Source: Tragulus kanchil (lineage: Eukaryota > Chordata > Mammalia > Artiodactyla > Tragulidae). Taken from it: a stretch of 64,000 nucleotides of DNA. The DNA lies in the NCBI GenBank assembly GCA_022376925.1, contig JAIOJX010000025.1, forward strand, positions 6,665,141 to 6,729,140. Direction: 5' to 3'. Both the position numbers and the translations under genes were made by a program. Positions 36,775 through 48,516 of this stretch are shown piece after piece; position 1 is the stretch's first letter, and the number at the start of each line of letters is the position of its first letter. The notes under the pieces were generated by a model that saw only the letters and a list, made by a program, of their open reading frames with translations, did not search any database and was not told the DNA's origin.

Positions 36775-36900
36775 GAGCCATGGAATTCTCCAGGCAAGAA
36801 TACTGGAGTGGGTAGCCTATCCCTTCTCCAAGGGATCTTCCCAACACAGGAATCAAACCAGGATCTCCTGAACTGCAGGCAGATACTTTACTAGGTGATC
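36775..36900 (-). mobile_element. Bov-tA SINE, partial, antisense
   Basis: On the plus strand reads TGGAATTCTCCAGGCAAGAA through TCTCCTGAACTGCAGGCAG to GTGATCT: the antisense of the Bov-tA 5' two-thirds. Confidence 0.9.
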
Positions 36901-37371
36901 TATAAGAACTTTAGAGTTCAGTATAAAATTATAGATTGAAATTATTTTTCTTCAGTACTTTGAAGGACTTCCTCAGTACTGTGAAGATACTAGTTTATTA
37001 TTTTATAGTTTCCTGATATAAAATTTTATGTGAAAAAGCAAAAAATAAAACACTATTTGTGCTCTATCAATAAACATTCAAAATATTGTTTCCATCATGT
37101 TTTGAAATTTATACAAGTGTGTCCAGAAATAGTAGTGTTCTTATATATCCTACTCTTCCTTTGGTGGACTGTTTCAGTAGGAAAATGTGAACTTATTTTT
37201 TTTTATTTATATGAATTTTTCTATTATTTCTTATTAGCTGTTCTAACCCAATTTGCATGATTTGTTTAAAATACTAAAATTCCTGGACTAACTCTGTGTT
37301 TCTATAATTTTCTCATATTTTCCATCTTTTTAGTGTTTTTCTTCATATTAAGGACTTTAAACTCTACTATA
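36901..37371. other. AT-rich unclassified DNA
   Basis: The 76-residue plus-strand frame at 37030-37260 is low-complexity and shows no domain. The first 80 bases loosely resemble old L1 3' sequence. Confidence 0.5.
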
Positions 37372-37713
37372 GGGTTTCCCTGGTAGTTCAGTGGTAAAGA
37401 GTTCGCCTGCCAATGTAGGAGACACGAGTTCAATCCCTGATCCCAGGAAGATCCCACATACTGCGAAGCAACTAAGCCTGTGAGCCACAACTACTGAGCC
37501 TGTGCTCTAGAGCCTCAGAGCTGCAACTGTTGAGCCCATGTGCTGCAACTACTGAAGCCCATGTGCCCAAGAACTGAGTTCCACAAGAGAAGTCACTGCA
37601 ACAAGAAGCCTGCTCACCTCAACTAGAGAGTAGCCCCCACTTCCTGCAACTAGAGAAAAGCCTTGTGGCAGCAGTGAAAACCCAGAATAGCCAAAAATAA
37701 ATAAATAAAAAAA
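37372..37713 (+). mobile_element. CHR-type SINE (classic form)
   Basis: GGGTTTCCCTGGTAGTTCAG head, then the repeated CACAACTACTGAGCC body and an AATAAATAAATAAA tail. Same subtype as 18375-18713. Confidence 0.92.
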
Positions 37714-37742
37714 ATGCATTTCTTGAAAAGAAAAATACTATA

Positions 37743-38197
37743 CATTTAACTGTCTATTGATATCTATGTCTAATATAGCTTCAACTGAATTACGTACAAT
37801 TTTTTAAAATACACTATTGTTCTCTGATCTTTACACAGAGTAGGCTATTATTTTACTTGTCAAATATTCCAGAGTTATAATTCTGAAAGAATAAATAAAA
37901 TACAGGGAATAGTAATTTACTCTGGAAAGGAGGACTTGGACCTGGGCATAGCAGGGAACTACCATATAAGTTGAATTTTTACCATGCATATATATTACTT
38001 AACTTTTTAAAATTTAGCGGACAAATCTCTCTCTGAAAATACTAATTAGTTATTTTGTTCTTTGATTTTCCTCTTTTACGATGGTATCAGGTATTTGATT
38101 GTTCATCCTGATCTCTCTCATTTGGACTGCTTTTTCTCCAACATTTGATTTTTTTTTCTCTCTCATAAATGAGAAGAACTATGCTAATTAGTCAGGT
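37743..38197. other. Unclassified AT-rich DNA
   Basis: No recognised repeat, gene or RNA. Confidence 0.5.
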
Positions 38198-38329
38198 AAA
38201 TGGTGTAGGTTTCCTCTGTAATTTTTTTTCCCACTGATTCGCCCTTGAATAGGAATGTGACTTTGGTTCTGAGTACATTGGTAGGGTATACTGATTGAAA
38301 GGCTTCCTTCTATGATAGGTAGGCAAAGA

Positions 38330-38865
38330 ATAATCAGAAAAGATGGGCATAGGTACTATGGTAGATTACTTGCCAAAATTAGTGCAATAATTTCCCTTCC
38401 TGTATCTACACCCTTTGTTACATGGCACTTTGTAACATAACCCTACCAAGAGGCAGTCAATCTTGAATCTGGGCAGAACTTGTAATTTGCTATGATGAGT
38501 AAAATACAACAGATTTAGTGATGTGTCAATTTCAACCTAGCCCACAAGGGCTTTTGTTCATTTTCTTGGAAGCATAGTTAGCTGCCAAGCAGACATCTGA
38601 GATAGCCCAACTGAGCATGAGAGATGAAAAGAAACAAAGATGTGCTATTATAAGCTAGGGTATTCTTGTTCATTCACCCCTCAGTTGATCCAGCAACTAA
38701 CCATAGATGTTACGAATTAGCCCTACCATGACCAGAAAAACTACTCAGCTGAGACTCTGTCAAATGGGCAACTCACACAATCATGAGTTAAATAAACGGT
38801 TGCCATTTTAAGCCACAAAGTTTTGGAATAATTTGTCATACAACAGTATCTGATTGATATACTTC
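38330..38865 (+). mobile_element. Ancient eutherian repeat (LTR-like), tentative
   Basis: The end of this stretch (TTTTAAGCCACAAAGTTTTG then ACAACAGTATCTGATTGATA) resembles the 3' end of an old MaLR-type LTR. Subfamily not determined. Second copy about 39460-39990. Confidence 0.45.
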
Positions 38866-39149
38866 TGACCCACCACCAAATGCCAGAATAAAGAGAATGT
38901 TACTATTCTGGCTGCAAAAGCCTATTCCAAGAGCCCCAGATACCAGCAAAGCCTTCAATTAATTTACTTTCTTCCCACACTGCCAGTAACTTTGTATACC
39001 CCAGGAAGAAACAGCAATGGACTCTGTCAATTTATCATCCCTCCCTGTCCTTTTTTTCTTTTGGTGCTACCCTTTACTCATCCTTCCTTACTCTTGCTGT
39101 TTATATATACTGGTACCAATTTAGAAGAAGCCTTTACTAGAACTCCATT

Positions 39150-39341
39150 GTTGTTCAGTCACTAAGTCATGTCAGGGTCTTTTGCAACCCCATGGACTGT
39201 AGCCTTCCAGGCTCTTCTGTTCATGGGATTTCTCAGTCAAGAATACTGCAATCAGTTGCCATTTCCTTCTCCAGGGCATCTTTCTGACTGTGTATCTTGT
39301 TTGGCAGATGGATTCTTTATAACTAAGCCACCACGGAATCC
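39150..39341 (-). mobile_element. Bov-tA SINE, antisense
   Basis: Plus strand starts TTGTTCAGTCACTAAGTCAT and ends AAGCCACCACGGAATCCC, i.e. the SINE head read antisense. It is present three times (also 40275-40468 and 41380-41573) because duplications 13 and 14 overlap it. Confidence 0.94.
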
Positions 39342-40274
39342 CTAAATGGTGTAGGTTTCCTCTGCCCTTGAATAGGAATGTGACTTTGGTTCTGAGTACA
39401 TTGGTAGGGTATACTGATTGAAAGGCTTCCTTCTATGATAGGTAGGCAAAGAATAATCAGAAAAGATGGGCATAGGTACTATGGTAGATTACTTGCCAAA
39501 ATTAGTGCAAAAATTTTCCCCTTCCTGTATCTACACCCTTTGTTACATGGCACTTTGTAACATAACCCTACCAAGAGGCAGTCAATCTTGAATCTGGGCA
39601 GAACTTGTAATTTGCTATGATGAGTAAAATACAACAGATTTAGTGATGTGTCAATTTCAACCTAGCCCACAAGGGCTTTTGTTCATTTTCTTGGAAGCAT
39701 AGTTAGCTGCCAAGCAGACATCTGAGATAGCCCAACTGAGCATGAGAGATGAAAAGAAACAAAGATGTGCTATTATAAGCTAGGGTATTCTTGTTCATTC
39801 ACCCCTCAGTTGATCCAGCAACTAACCATAGATGTTACGAATTAGCCCTACCATGACCAGAAAAACTACTCAGCTGAGACTCTGTCAAATGGGCAACTCA
39901 CACAATCATGAGTTAAATAAACGGTTGCCATTTTAAGCCACAAAGTTTTGGAATAATTTGTCATACAACAGTATCTGATTGATATACTTCTGACCCACCA
40001 CCAAATGCCAGAATAAAGAGAATGTTACTATTCTGGCTGCAAAAGCCTATTCCAAGAGCCCCAGATACCAGCAAAGCCTTCAATTAATTTACTTTCTTCC
40101 CACACTGCCAGTAACTTTGTATACCCCAGGAAGAAACAGCAATGGACTCTGTCAATTTATCATCCCTCCCTGTCCTTTTTTTCTTTTGGTGCTACCCTTT
40201 ACTCATCCTTCCTTACTCTTGCTGTTTATATATACTGGTACCAATTTAGAAGAAGCCTTTACTAGAACTCCATT

Positions 40275-40468
40275 GTTGTTCAGTCACTAAGTCATGTCAG
40301 GGTCTTTTGCAACCCCATGGACTGTAGCCTTCCAGGCTCTTCTGTTCATGGGATTTCTCAGTCAAGAATACTGCAATCAGTTGCCATTTCCTTCTCCAGG
40401 GCATCTTTCTGACTGTGTATCTTGTTTGGCAGATGGATTCTTTATCACTAAGCCACCAAGGAATCCCA
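40275..40468 (-). mobile_element. Bov-tA SINE, second copy, antisense
   Basis: Copy of 39150-39341 with TTATCACTAAGCCACCAAGG at its 3' side where the first copy has TTATAACTAAGCCACCACGG. Confidence 0.93.
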
Positions 40469-41379
40469 TAGAACTCCACTGGGAGGACTAATGTCTATAT
40501 CCACTACTGCCTTCACTGTGCAAATTCAGAGACGAGAATTGTCTCTACTTTTCATTTTGTTAGGAATCTTCTTCCGCTTATATTTCATTTTTTGCCATTT
40601 TCAAATTCAGTTTTAACTGGAAAATAAATCAAGCAAAGATAAAAGGAAAAAATATTTATGTATAGCTAAAGAATGATAAAATTAAAACCCATGAACCTAT
40701 TACCCAATTATAGAAAATGAAGAATCCTAATACCTTAGAAACTTCCTATTTGCTTCTTAAATTTATATTCCTCTTATCCACAGGAAATAGCCATTTATGT
40801 GATTTTATGTTAATATTTCCTTATTTATCTTATGGTTTTACTAGCAGCATAAGAATCTTCAAGCAATGTCTTATTAAAGGTTTTCATTTTTTTGCTTTTT
40901 GTTTTTGTTTTTTTAAAACAAATAGAAAGCATAAATCCAGCTCTAAGGAGAGAACAATATTGCCACCATCAGATAAAATCTCCCAAGAGATCCAGTAGCT
41001 GAACAGTCTCTAGATTTACTGAAGTTTTACATATATGAAAGCTGCTTTGAGAGTAGACAAGTTCTCATCACATCATCACTGGTCAGGACATGCCTAGTAT
41101 ACATGTAAAACGGGCTTGTGATCACCTGACCTCTGGTCTTCATTTTAAAAAGATAATAAGTGGAAGTGGGGATATTAATGATGACAGCCCTCAATAAATT
41201 ATTTGCTAGGTCAGACCTCTCTCACAAGCCCCTGACGTATATTCTTCTTGATACTTCCAGTTAGATTTTTTCGTACAATTGTTTTTCTTTTTTTTTGGAC
41301 CCTTTACTCATCCTTCCTTACTCTTGCTGTTTATATATACTGGTACCAATTTAGAAGAAGCCTTTACTAGAACTCCATT

Positions 41380-41573
41380 GTTGTTCAGTCACTAAGTCAT
41401 GTCAGGGTCTTTTGCAACCCCATGGACTGTAGCCTTCCAGGCTCTTCTGTTCATGGGATTTCTCAGTCAAGAATACTGCAATCAGTTGCCATTTCCTTCT
41501 CCAGGGCATCTTTCTGACTGTGTATCTTGTTTGGCAGATGGATTCTTTATCACTAAGCCACCAAGGAATCCCA
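41380..41573 (-). mobile_element. Bov-tA SINE, third copy, antisense
   Basis: Identical to 40275-40468, carried by duplication 14. Confidence 0.93.
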
Positions 41574-42392
41574 TAGAACTCCACTGGGAGGACTAATGTC
41601 TATATCCACTACTGCCTTCACTGTGCAAATTCAGAGACGAGAATTGTCTCTACTTTTCATTTTGTTAGGAATCTTCTTCCGCTTATATTTCATTTTTTGC
41701 CATTTTCAAATTCAGTTTTAACTGGAAAATAAATCAAGCAAAGATAAAAGGAAAAAATATTTATGTATAGCTAAAGAATGATAAAATTAAAACCCATGAA
41801 CCTATTACCCAATTATAGAAAATGAAGAATCCTAATACCTTAGAAACTTCCTATTTGCTTCTTAAATTTATATTCCTCTTATCCACAGGAAATAGCCATT
41901 TATGTGATTTTATGTTAATATTTCCTTATTTATCTTATGGTTTTACTAGCAGCATAAGAATCTTCAAGCAATGTCTTATTAAAGGTTTTCATTTTTTTGC
42001 TTTTTGTTTTTGTTTTTTTAAAACAAATAGAAAGCATAAATCCAGCTCTAAGGAGAGAACAATATTGCCACCATCAGATAAAATCTCCCAAGAGATCCAG
42101 TAGCTGAACAGTCTCTAGATTTACTGAAGTTTTACATATATGAAAGCTGCTTTGAGAGTAGACAAGTTCTCATCACATCATCACTGGTCAGGACATGCCT
42201 AGTATACATGTAAAACGGGCTTGTGATCACCTGACCTCTGGTCTTCATTTTAAAAAGATAATAAGTGGAAGTGGGGATATTAATGATGACAGCCCTCAAT
42301 AAATTATTTGCTAGGTCAGACCTCTCTCACAAGCCCCTGACTTATATTCTTCTTGATACTTCCAGTTAGATTTCTAATAGATAACTGATACT

Positions 42393-42712
42393 GGGCTTCC
42401 CTGGTGGTCCAGTGGGTAAGGACACCTCCTTGCAGTGCAAGGGACGCCGGTTCGAGCCCTGGCCTGGGAAGATCCCACGTGCCGCGGAGCGGCTGGACTG
42501 ATGTGTCCAATTACTGAGCCGGAGCTCTGGAGCACATGCACCCAAAGCTGGTGCTCTGCGACAACAGAGGCCACCGCGATGAGAGGCCCACACGGGCCAA
42601 AGAACAAAGATGGATTTAACTAGACAAATGAAAGACCAGTGAAAGTGGCTCGCCCACCCCCCTCCCTCCACACCCCACCAAAATAAATAAATAAATAAAT
42701 TTTTTTTTTTAA
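42393..42712 (+). mobile_element. CpG-rich tRNA-derived SINE, 14-bp TSD
   Basis: GGGCTTCCCTGGTGGTCCAG head with A box TGGTCCAGTGG and perfect B box GGTTCGAGCCC. Body has GTGCCGCGGAGCGGCTGG; tail is AATAAATAAATAAAT plus T run. Perfect AGATAACTGATACT duplication at 42379-42392 and 42713-42726. Frames of 60-130 residues on either strand here are SINE-derived. Second copy 43499-43819. Confidence 0.95.
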
Positions 42713-42994
42713 AGATAACTGATACTCACCCATCCAAGATAAATTTTTTAAATACTCCATACACATTTATCTTTTTAAAAATACATCAATCTAATGTGCA
42801 CAGGACTAAAGTTCATCAAATGGGAACTGGTCAATAAAGAATGCCTTTGGTAATATATCTCATCTTCTTTCCATTTGTAGTTGAATTTGGCAACCATCCC
42901 ACCCCTTTTCACAACTCTAGGAGTAAGATCCCATCCATAACTCCTCTGTTTTCTAAAGCAGATTTTTAGAGCACTGTTGTAGTAGTTACAGCTT

Positions 42995-43126
42995 CATTTC
43001 ATTTAAAAAAATATTATTTATTTTTAACTGAAGGATAATCACTTTGAAATACTGCATTGGTCTCTGCCATGAATCAATATGCATCAGTCATAGGTACACA
43101 TATGTCCCCTCCCTCTTGAACCTCCC
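42995..43126 (-). mobile_element. L1 3'UTR, antisense (cut by duplication)
   Basis: First 130 bases of the antisense ruminant L1 3'UTR that continues intact at 44102-44618; here interrupted at the junction of duplication 15. Confidence 0.8.
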
Positions 43127-43498
43127 AAACAAATAGAAAGCATAAATCCAGCTCTAAGGAGAGAACAATATTGCCACCATCAGATAAAATCTCCCAAGAG
43201 ATCCAGTAGCTGAACAGTCTCTAGATTTACTGAAGTTTTACATATATGAAAGCTGCTTTGAGAGTAGACAAGTTCTCATCACATCATCACTGGTCAGGAC
43301 ATGCCTAGTATACATGTAAAACGGGCTTGTGATCACCTGACCTCTGGTCTTCATTTTAAAAAGATAATAAGTGGAAGTGGGGATATTAATGATGACAGCC
43401 CTCAATAAATTATTTGCTAGGTCAGACCTCTCTCACAAGCCCCTGACTTATATTCTTCTTGATACTTCCAGTTAGATTTCTAATAGATAACTGATACT

Positions 43499-43819
43499 GG
43501 GCTTCCCTGGTGGTCCAGTGGGTAAGGACACCTCCTTGCAGTGCAAGGGACGCCGGTTCGAGCCCTGGCCTGGGAAGATCCCACGTGCTGCGGAGCGGCT
43601 GGACTGATGTGTCCAATTACTGAGCCGGAGCTCTGGAGCACATGCACCCAAAGCTGGTGCTCTGCGACAACAGAGGCCACCGCGATGAGAGGCCCACACG
43701 GGCCAAAGAACAAAGATGGATTTAACTAGACAAATGAAAGACCAGTGAAAGTGGCTCGCCCACCCCCCTCCCTCCACACCCCCACCAAAATAAATAAATA
43801 AATAAATTTTTTTTTTTAA
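43499..43819 (+). mobile_element. CpG-rich SINE, second copy
   Basis: Duplicate of 42393-42712 with GTGCTGCGG where the first has GTGCCGCGG, and one more C in the tail. Target-site repeats are duplicated too. Confidence 0.94.
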
Positions 43820-44101
43820 AGATAACTGATACTCACCCATCCAAGATAAATTTTTTAAATACTCCATACACATTTATCTTTTTAAAAATACATCAATCTA
43901 ATGTGCACAGGACTAAAGTTCATCAAATGGGAACTGGTCAATAAAGAATGCCTTTGGTAATATATCTCATCTTCTTTCCATTTGTAGTTGAATTTGGCAA
44001 CCATCCCACCCCTTTTCACAACTCTAGGAGTAAGATCCCATCCATAACTCCTCTGTTTTCTAAAGCAGATTTTTAGAGCACTGTTGTAGTAGTTACAGCT
44101 T

Positions 44102-44618
44102 CATTTCATTTAAAAAAATATTATTTATTTTTAACTGAAGGATAATCACTTTGAAATACTGCATTGGTCTCTGCCATGAATCAATATGCATCAGTCATAG
44201 GTACACATATGTCCCCTCCCTCTTGAACCTCCCTCTAACCTCCCTCCCACCTCTCCACCCCTACCCAGGCTGTCACAGAGCACTGCTTTGAGTTCTCTGA
44301 CTCATACTGCAAATTACCACTGACTCTCTGTTTTACATATGGCACTGTGTGTTTCCATGTTACTTTCTCCATTCATCCCATCCTTTCTTCCCAACCCCTC
44401 CCCCCACTCATGTCCGTAAGTCTGTTTCCTATGTCTTTGTCTCCATTGCTGCCCAACAATAGGTTCATTAGTACCATCTTTCAGATTCCATATACGTGCA
44501 TTAATATACATTTTTTTCTCTTTCTGATTAACTTAACTCTCTACAAAAGACTAGTTTTATCCACCTCATTAGCACTGACTCAAATGCATTCATTTTTATG
44601 GCTGAGCAGAAACCTAGG
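44102..44618 (-). mobile_element. Ruminant L1 3'UTR, antisense
   Basis: Plus strand shows CATATGTCCCCTCCCTCTTG, a C-rich patch and GGTTCATTAGTACCATCTTT, typical of the artiodactyl L1 3'UTR read antisense. The frame at 44347-44643 is part of it. Confidence 0.82.
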
Positions 44619-44851
44619 TGTCTATCAACAGATGAGTGGATAAAAAAGTGATAGTACATAAATACATTTTGTACTTCATCTCTGAACTCTCCAAAATCTT
44701 CTCCAAATGCAGCCTTTTCCATTTAAATTGATGATAATCCTTTCTTTACAGGTTCTCCCATCAAAACTTTGGACTCATCCATAACTCCTTTCTTCACACA
44801 CTAGATTCAACTTATCAGGAAATCCTCTTGGCTCTGTCTTTAAAATATACC

Positions 44852-45165
44852 ATGCATGCATGCTCAGTCATGTCCAGTTCTTTGCAACCACATGAACTGT
44901 AGCCCACCAGGCTCCTCTGTCCATGGGATTCTCCAAGCAAGAATACTGGATTGAGTTGCCACACCCTCCTCCATGGAATCTTCCCAACCCAGGTCTCCCA
45001 CATTGCAGGCGAATTCTTTCCATTCTCAGCCAGCAGGAAAGCATAAGAATATTGAAGTGGGTAGCCTATCCCTTTCTCCAGAGGATCTTCCCAACCCAGG
45101 GCTCAAACCGAGGTCTCCTGAATTATAGGCATATTCTTTACCAGCTGAGTTACCAGGGAAGTCCA
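44852..45165 (-). mobile_element. Two adjacent Bov-tA SINEs, antisense
   Basis: The first piece (about 44852-45022) is an almost complete antisense Bov-tA. The second (about 45040-45165) is a 5' partial ending GTTACCAGGGAAGTCC. They form a dimer-like pair. The 159-residue frame at 44923-45402 reads through them and is not a gene. Second copy 46024-46337. Confidence 0.9.
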
Positions 45166-45329
45166 ACAACTCTTACCACCTTTATTTCCAATATCCAAGA
45201 CACACTGCCTCTTACCTGGATTATGGCAGCAGTCTCTCAACTGATGTTCCTGATTTTACCCTTGTTCCCTATAGGCTATTTTCAACAATCTATATCCAAG
45301 ACATGGACATATTTATGGGCATGTCCTTT

Positions 45330-45788
45330 ATTAGCCAACTATATACTGGGCACCTACTATGTGTCAGGCCTTCTGATAGGTACTTGGCATACAAGTGAAT
45401 AAAGCACTCAAAGATATATGTGACTCTCATGAGGCTTATGTTTCATTGTAGGGGAAAAGAAAACAAACAATAAATAGTAAGCATGTAAACTATATACTGT
45501 GTGGTTCATTTACAGATTAAGTCAGATCATATTATTTCTCTGCCTAGAAGCTTCCAGCAGCCTTCCACTTTATATAGAGTAAAAGCCAAAGTCTTAAAGT
45601 TGTTCACAAAGTCTTACTTGCTTCTCTGACATCCTCAAAATACTTAATAACTCACTTCATACTGGCCCTTTCTGCAGCTCCTTGAATGCACCAAGACTCT
45701 AGACCTTAAAGCCTTGCTCTAGCTATTATGTCAGCCAATATCACTTGCCCCAAATATGTGGCCAACTCCAACCTCCTTCAAGTTCATT
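45330..45788 (+). mobile_element. L2-type ancient LINE relic (part)
   Basis: CACCTACTATGTGTCAGGCC, then CTTCTCTGACATCCTCA and later CTCCTTGAATGCACCAAGAC, are L2-like phrases. The relic continues in the second copy through 47250, where GTTTTGTTCACTGATGTATG and GTGCCTAGCAGAGTGTCTG match an L2 3' end. Heavily decayed. The first 120 bases could be a separate relic. Confidence 0.6.
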
Positions 45789-46023
45789 ACTGTCTATCAA
45801 CAGATGAGTGGATAAAAAAGTGATAGTACATAAATACATTTTGTACTTCATCTCTGAACTCTCCAAAATCTTCTCCAAATGCAGCCTTTTCCATTTAAAT
45901 TGATGATAATCCTTTCTTTACAGGTTCTCCCATCAAAACTTTGGACTCATCCATAACTCCTTTCTTCACACACTAGATTCAACTTATCAGGAAATCCTCT
46001 TGGCTCTGTCTTTAAAATATACC

Positions 46024-46337
46024 ATGCATGCATGCTCAGTCATGTCCAGTTCTTTGCAACCACATGAACTGTAGCCCACCAGGCTCCTCTGTCCATGGGA
46101 TTCTCCAAGCAAGAATACTGGATTGAGTTGCCACACCCTCCTCCATGGAATCTTCCCAACCCAGGTCTCCCACATTGCAGGCGAATTCTTTCCATTCTCA
46201 GCCAGCAGGAAAGCATAAGAATATTGAAGTGGGTAGCCTATCCCTTTCTCCAGAGGATCTTCCCAACCCAGGGCTCAAACCGAGGTCTCCTGAATTATAG
46301 GCATATTCTTTACCAGCTGAGTTACCAGGGAAGTCCA
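46024..46337 (-). mobile_element. Bov-tA pair, second copy, antisense
   Basis: Duplicate of 44852-45165 in duplication 16; no difference noticed. Confidence 0.9.
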
Positions 46338-46699
46338 ACAACTCTTACCACCTTTATTTCCAATATCCAAGACACACTGCCTCTTACCTGGATTATGGCA
46401 GCAGTCTCTCAACTGATGTTCCTGATTTTACCCTTGTTCCCTATAGGCTATTTTCAACAATCTATATCCAAGACATGGACATATTTATGGGCATGTCCTT
46501 TATTAGCCAACTATATACTGGGCACCTACTATGTGTCAGGCCTTCTGATAGGTACTTGGCATACAAGTGAATAAAGCACTCAAAGATATATGTGACTCTC
46601 ATGAGGCTTATGTTTCATTGTAGGGGAAAAGAAAACAAACAATAAATAGTAAGCATGTAAACTATATACTGTGTGGTTCATTTACAGATTAAGTCAGAT

Positions 46700-47250
46700 C
46701 ATATTATTTCTCTGCCTAGAAGCTTCCAGCAGCCTTCCACTTTATATAGAGTAAAAGCCAAAGTCTTAAAGTTGTTCACAAAGTCTTACTTGCTTCTCTG
46801 ACATCCTCAAAATACTTAATAACTCACTTCATACTGGCCCTTTCTGCAGCTCCTTGAATGCACCAAGACTCTAGACCTTAAAGCCTTGCTCTAGCTATTA
46901 TGTCAGCCAATATCACTTGCCCCAAATATGTGGCCAACTCCAACCTCCTTCAAGTCATTACTCAAATTTTGCCTTCTCAATGAGGCCATCCCTAACAACC
47001 ATGCATAATATTAAACCTGATGTTACCTTCTGCCTCTGACATTCAATCTTCTTACACAGACCAGCAGGTTTATTTTTCCAGAGTACCAAATGCCTTCTAA
47101 CATTATACAATTTACTTGTTTACTGGTTATTGTTTTCATCTAAGCCACAGTAGTACATAAGTCTGAACAGAGGCAGACATATCTTAGTTTTGTTCACTGA
47201 TGTATGCCAAGTGCCTAGCAGAGTGTCTGGGGATAGGGGCTCAGTATAGA
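46700..47250 (+). mobile_element. L2 relic, 3' end
   Basis: Includes CCTTCTCAATGAGGCCATCC and the 3'-terminal phrase around 47190-47250. Orientation follows from the order of these L2 phrases. Confidence 0.65.
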
Positions 47251-47264
47251 ACAATCACATGTTG

Positions 47265-47580
47265 GACAACAAGGAGATCAAACCAGTCAATAAGAGTTTA
47301 TTTCCTTTATTCATTGGAAGGATTGATGCTGAAGCTGAAGCTCCAATACTTTGGGCATCTGATGTGAAGTGTTGGCTCATTGTAAAAGACCTTGATGCAA
47401 GGAAAGATTGAAGGCAGGAAAAGGGGATAACAGAGGACAAGATGGTTGGGTGGTGTCACCAAAATGGACATGAGCCTGAGCAAACTTCAGGAGATGATGA
47501 AGGACAGGGAAGCTTGGCATGCTGCAGCCTATGGTGTTGAAAAGAGTCTCACACAGCTGAGTGACTGAACAACAACAACA
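47265..47580 (+). mobile_element. BovB 3' end, short
   Basis: From AAGGAGATCAAACCAGTCAA through the C-terminal BovB sentence to GAGTGACTGAACAACAACAA. A few dozen bases near 47290-47310 are not BovB-like. Confidence 0.9.
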
Positions 47581-48020
47581 GGCCAGGACTTCCCCACTGG
47601 ACATGCTGAGCAACTATAACTTTCTTAAGTCAGGTTATCAGAAACATGTATGCCAAATTTGGTGAAAATCTGTCTATTTTCAAGTTATGCTGTGACAGCT
47701 AGCAGGTGGAAACTTTATATAAATTAAGATGTAAATGCTTTGCACAGCAATTATGATGCAACAGTCATACTTCAAAAGCTTTAAAATCTCTAAAACAAAC
47801 ATAAGGTGGTATTATCATCAATAACAACAATTATGTTTCATGATTTTCAGTGTAAGCACTGTCATTTTATTTGTCTCTAAATAAGAGGGGATCAAATGTA
47901 CTATCAATATCTGTTTAATAGGGATTAATTATTTATTATGGGACTTTATAGTATATTTAATAAAATTAATGAATTCTGATTAAAAAAACAATCATATGTA
48001 CATATATGCAAAAGATTGCT
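47581..48020. other. Unclassified AT-rich DNA
   Basis: No recognised repeat, gene or RNA. Confidence 0.5.
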
Positions 48021-48516
48021 ATAAAAAAACATCAAGGTAACTGCAAACCAAAATCTATAATGAATATATATACAACTTTAAAAAAAGAGGCTGAATATAG
48101 CACTAAAGATAGCCATTAAATCACAAGAGAAGAAAGGGGAAAAGAAGACCTGCTACAACAAATCCAAACCAATTAAGAAAATGGAAATAAGAAAGACATA
48201 TTGATAATTACCTTAAATGTAAGTGGACTAAAGTCCAATAAAAATTCAAAAACTGGCTGAATGGACACAAAAATAAGACCTATATTTGTGCTATTTATAA
48301 GAGACCCACTGCATATCTAGGAATGGAAAAAAATTATTCCATGCAAATACAAATCAGTAGAAAACTAGAGTAGTAGTACTCATATCAGGCAAAATCAACC
48401 TCAGAAAAAAGAGTATCACAATAGAAACAGAAGGACACTACAAAATGGCTAAGGGATTAACCCAAGAAGAAGATATATCAATTGTTAATACATATGACTC
48501 AATCAAGGTTGTGGTG

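Larger units (their letters stand above)
38198..40470. repeat. Tandem duplication 13, period 1146 to 1124 bp
   Basis: Copy 1 is 38198-39343 and copy 2 is 39344-40470. Copy 2 lacks a T-run-containing stretch of about 22 bases present in copy 1 at about 38219-38240; the loss is only about 20 bp from the junction. Two substitutions lie at the copy 1 end inside the Bov-tA. Confidence 0.95.
40194..42373. repeat. Tandem duplication 14, period 1105 bp, with 30-bp filler
   Basis: Copy 1 is 40194-41268 and copy 2 is 41299-42373, with T-rich filler 41269-41298 between. One substitution (GACGTAT against GACTTAT) lies about 35 bases before the end of copy 1. The unit starts in the DNA doubled by duplication 13. 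Confidence 0.96.
42021..44232. repeat. Tandem duplication 15, period 1106 bp
   Basis: Copy 1 is 42021-43126 and copy 2 is 43127-44232. Two differences were noticed: one C-to-T at a CpG in the SINE and one C-run length in its tail. It starts inside duplication 14 copy 2 and ends inside an antisense L1 3'UTR. Confidence 0.97.
44619..46960. repeat. Tandem duplication 16, period 1172 bp
   Basis: Copy 1 is 44619-45788 and copy 2 is 45791-46960. They differ by one T (AAGTTCATTAC against AAGTCATTAC) within 10 bases of the junction. Content: L1 fragment, two Bov-tA pieces and part of an L2 relic. Confidence 0.97.

Noticed and set aside
42450..42470. tRNA genes at SINE heads (A and B boxes)
   Set aside because: No cloverleaf with a plausible anticodon arm was seen; these are tRNA-derived SINE heads with target-site repeats and A-rich tails.
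44923..45402. 159-residue plus-strand frame
   Set aside because: Runs through antisense Bov-tA pieces and an L2-like relic; no domain, and it is repeated at 46095 by duplication 16.
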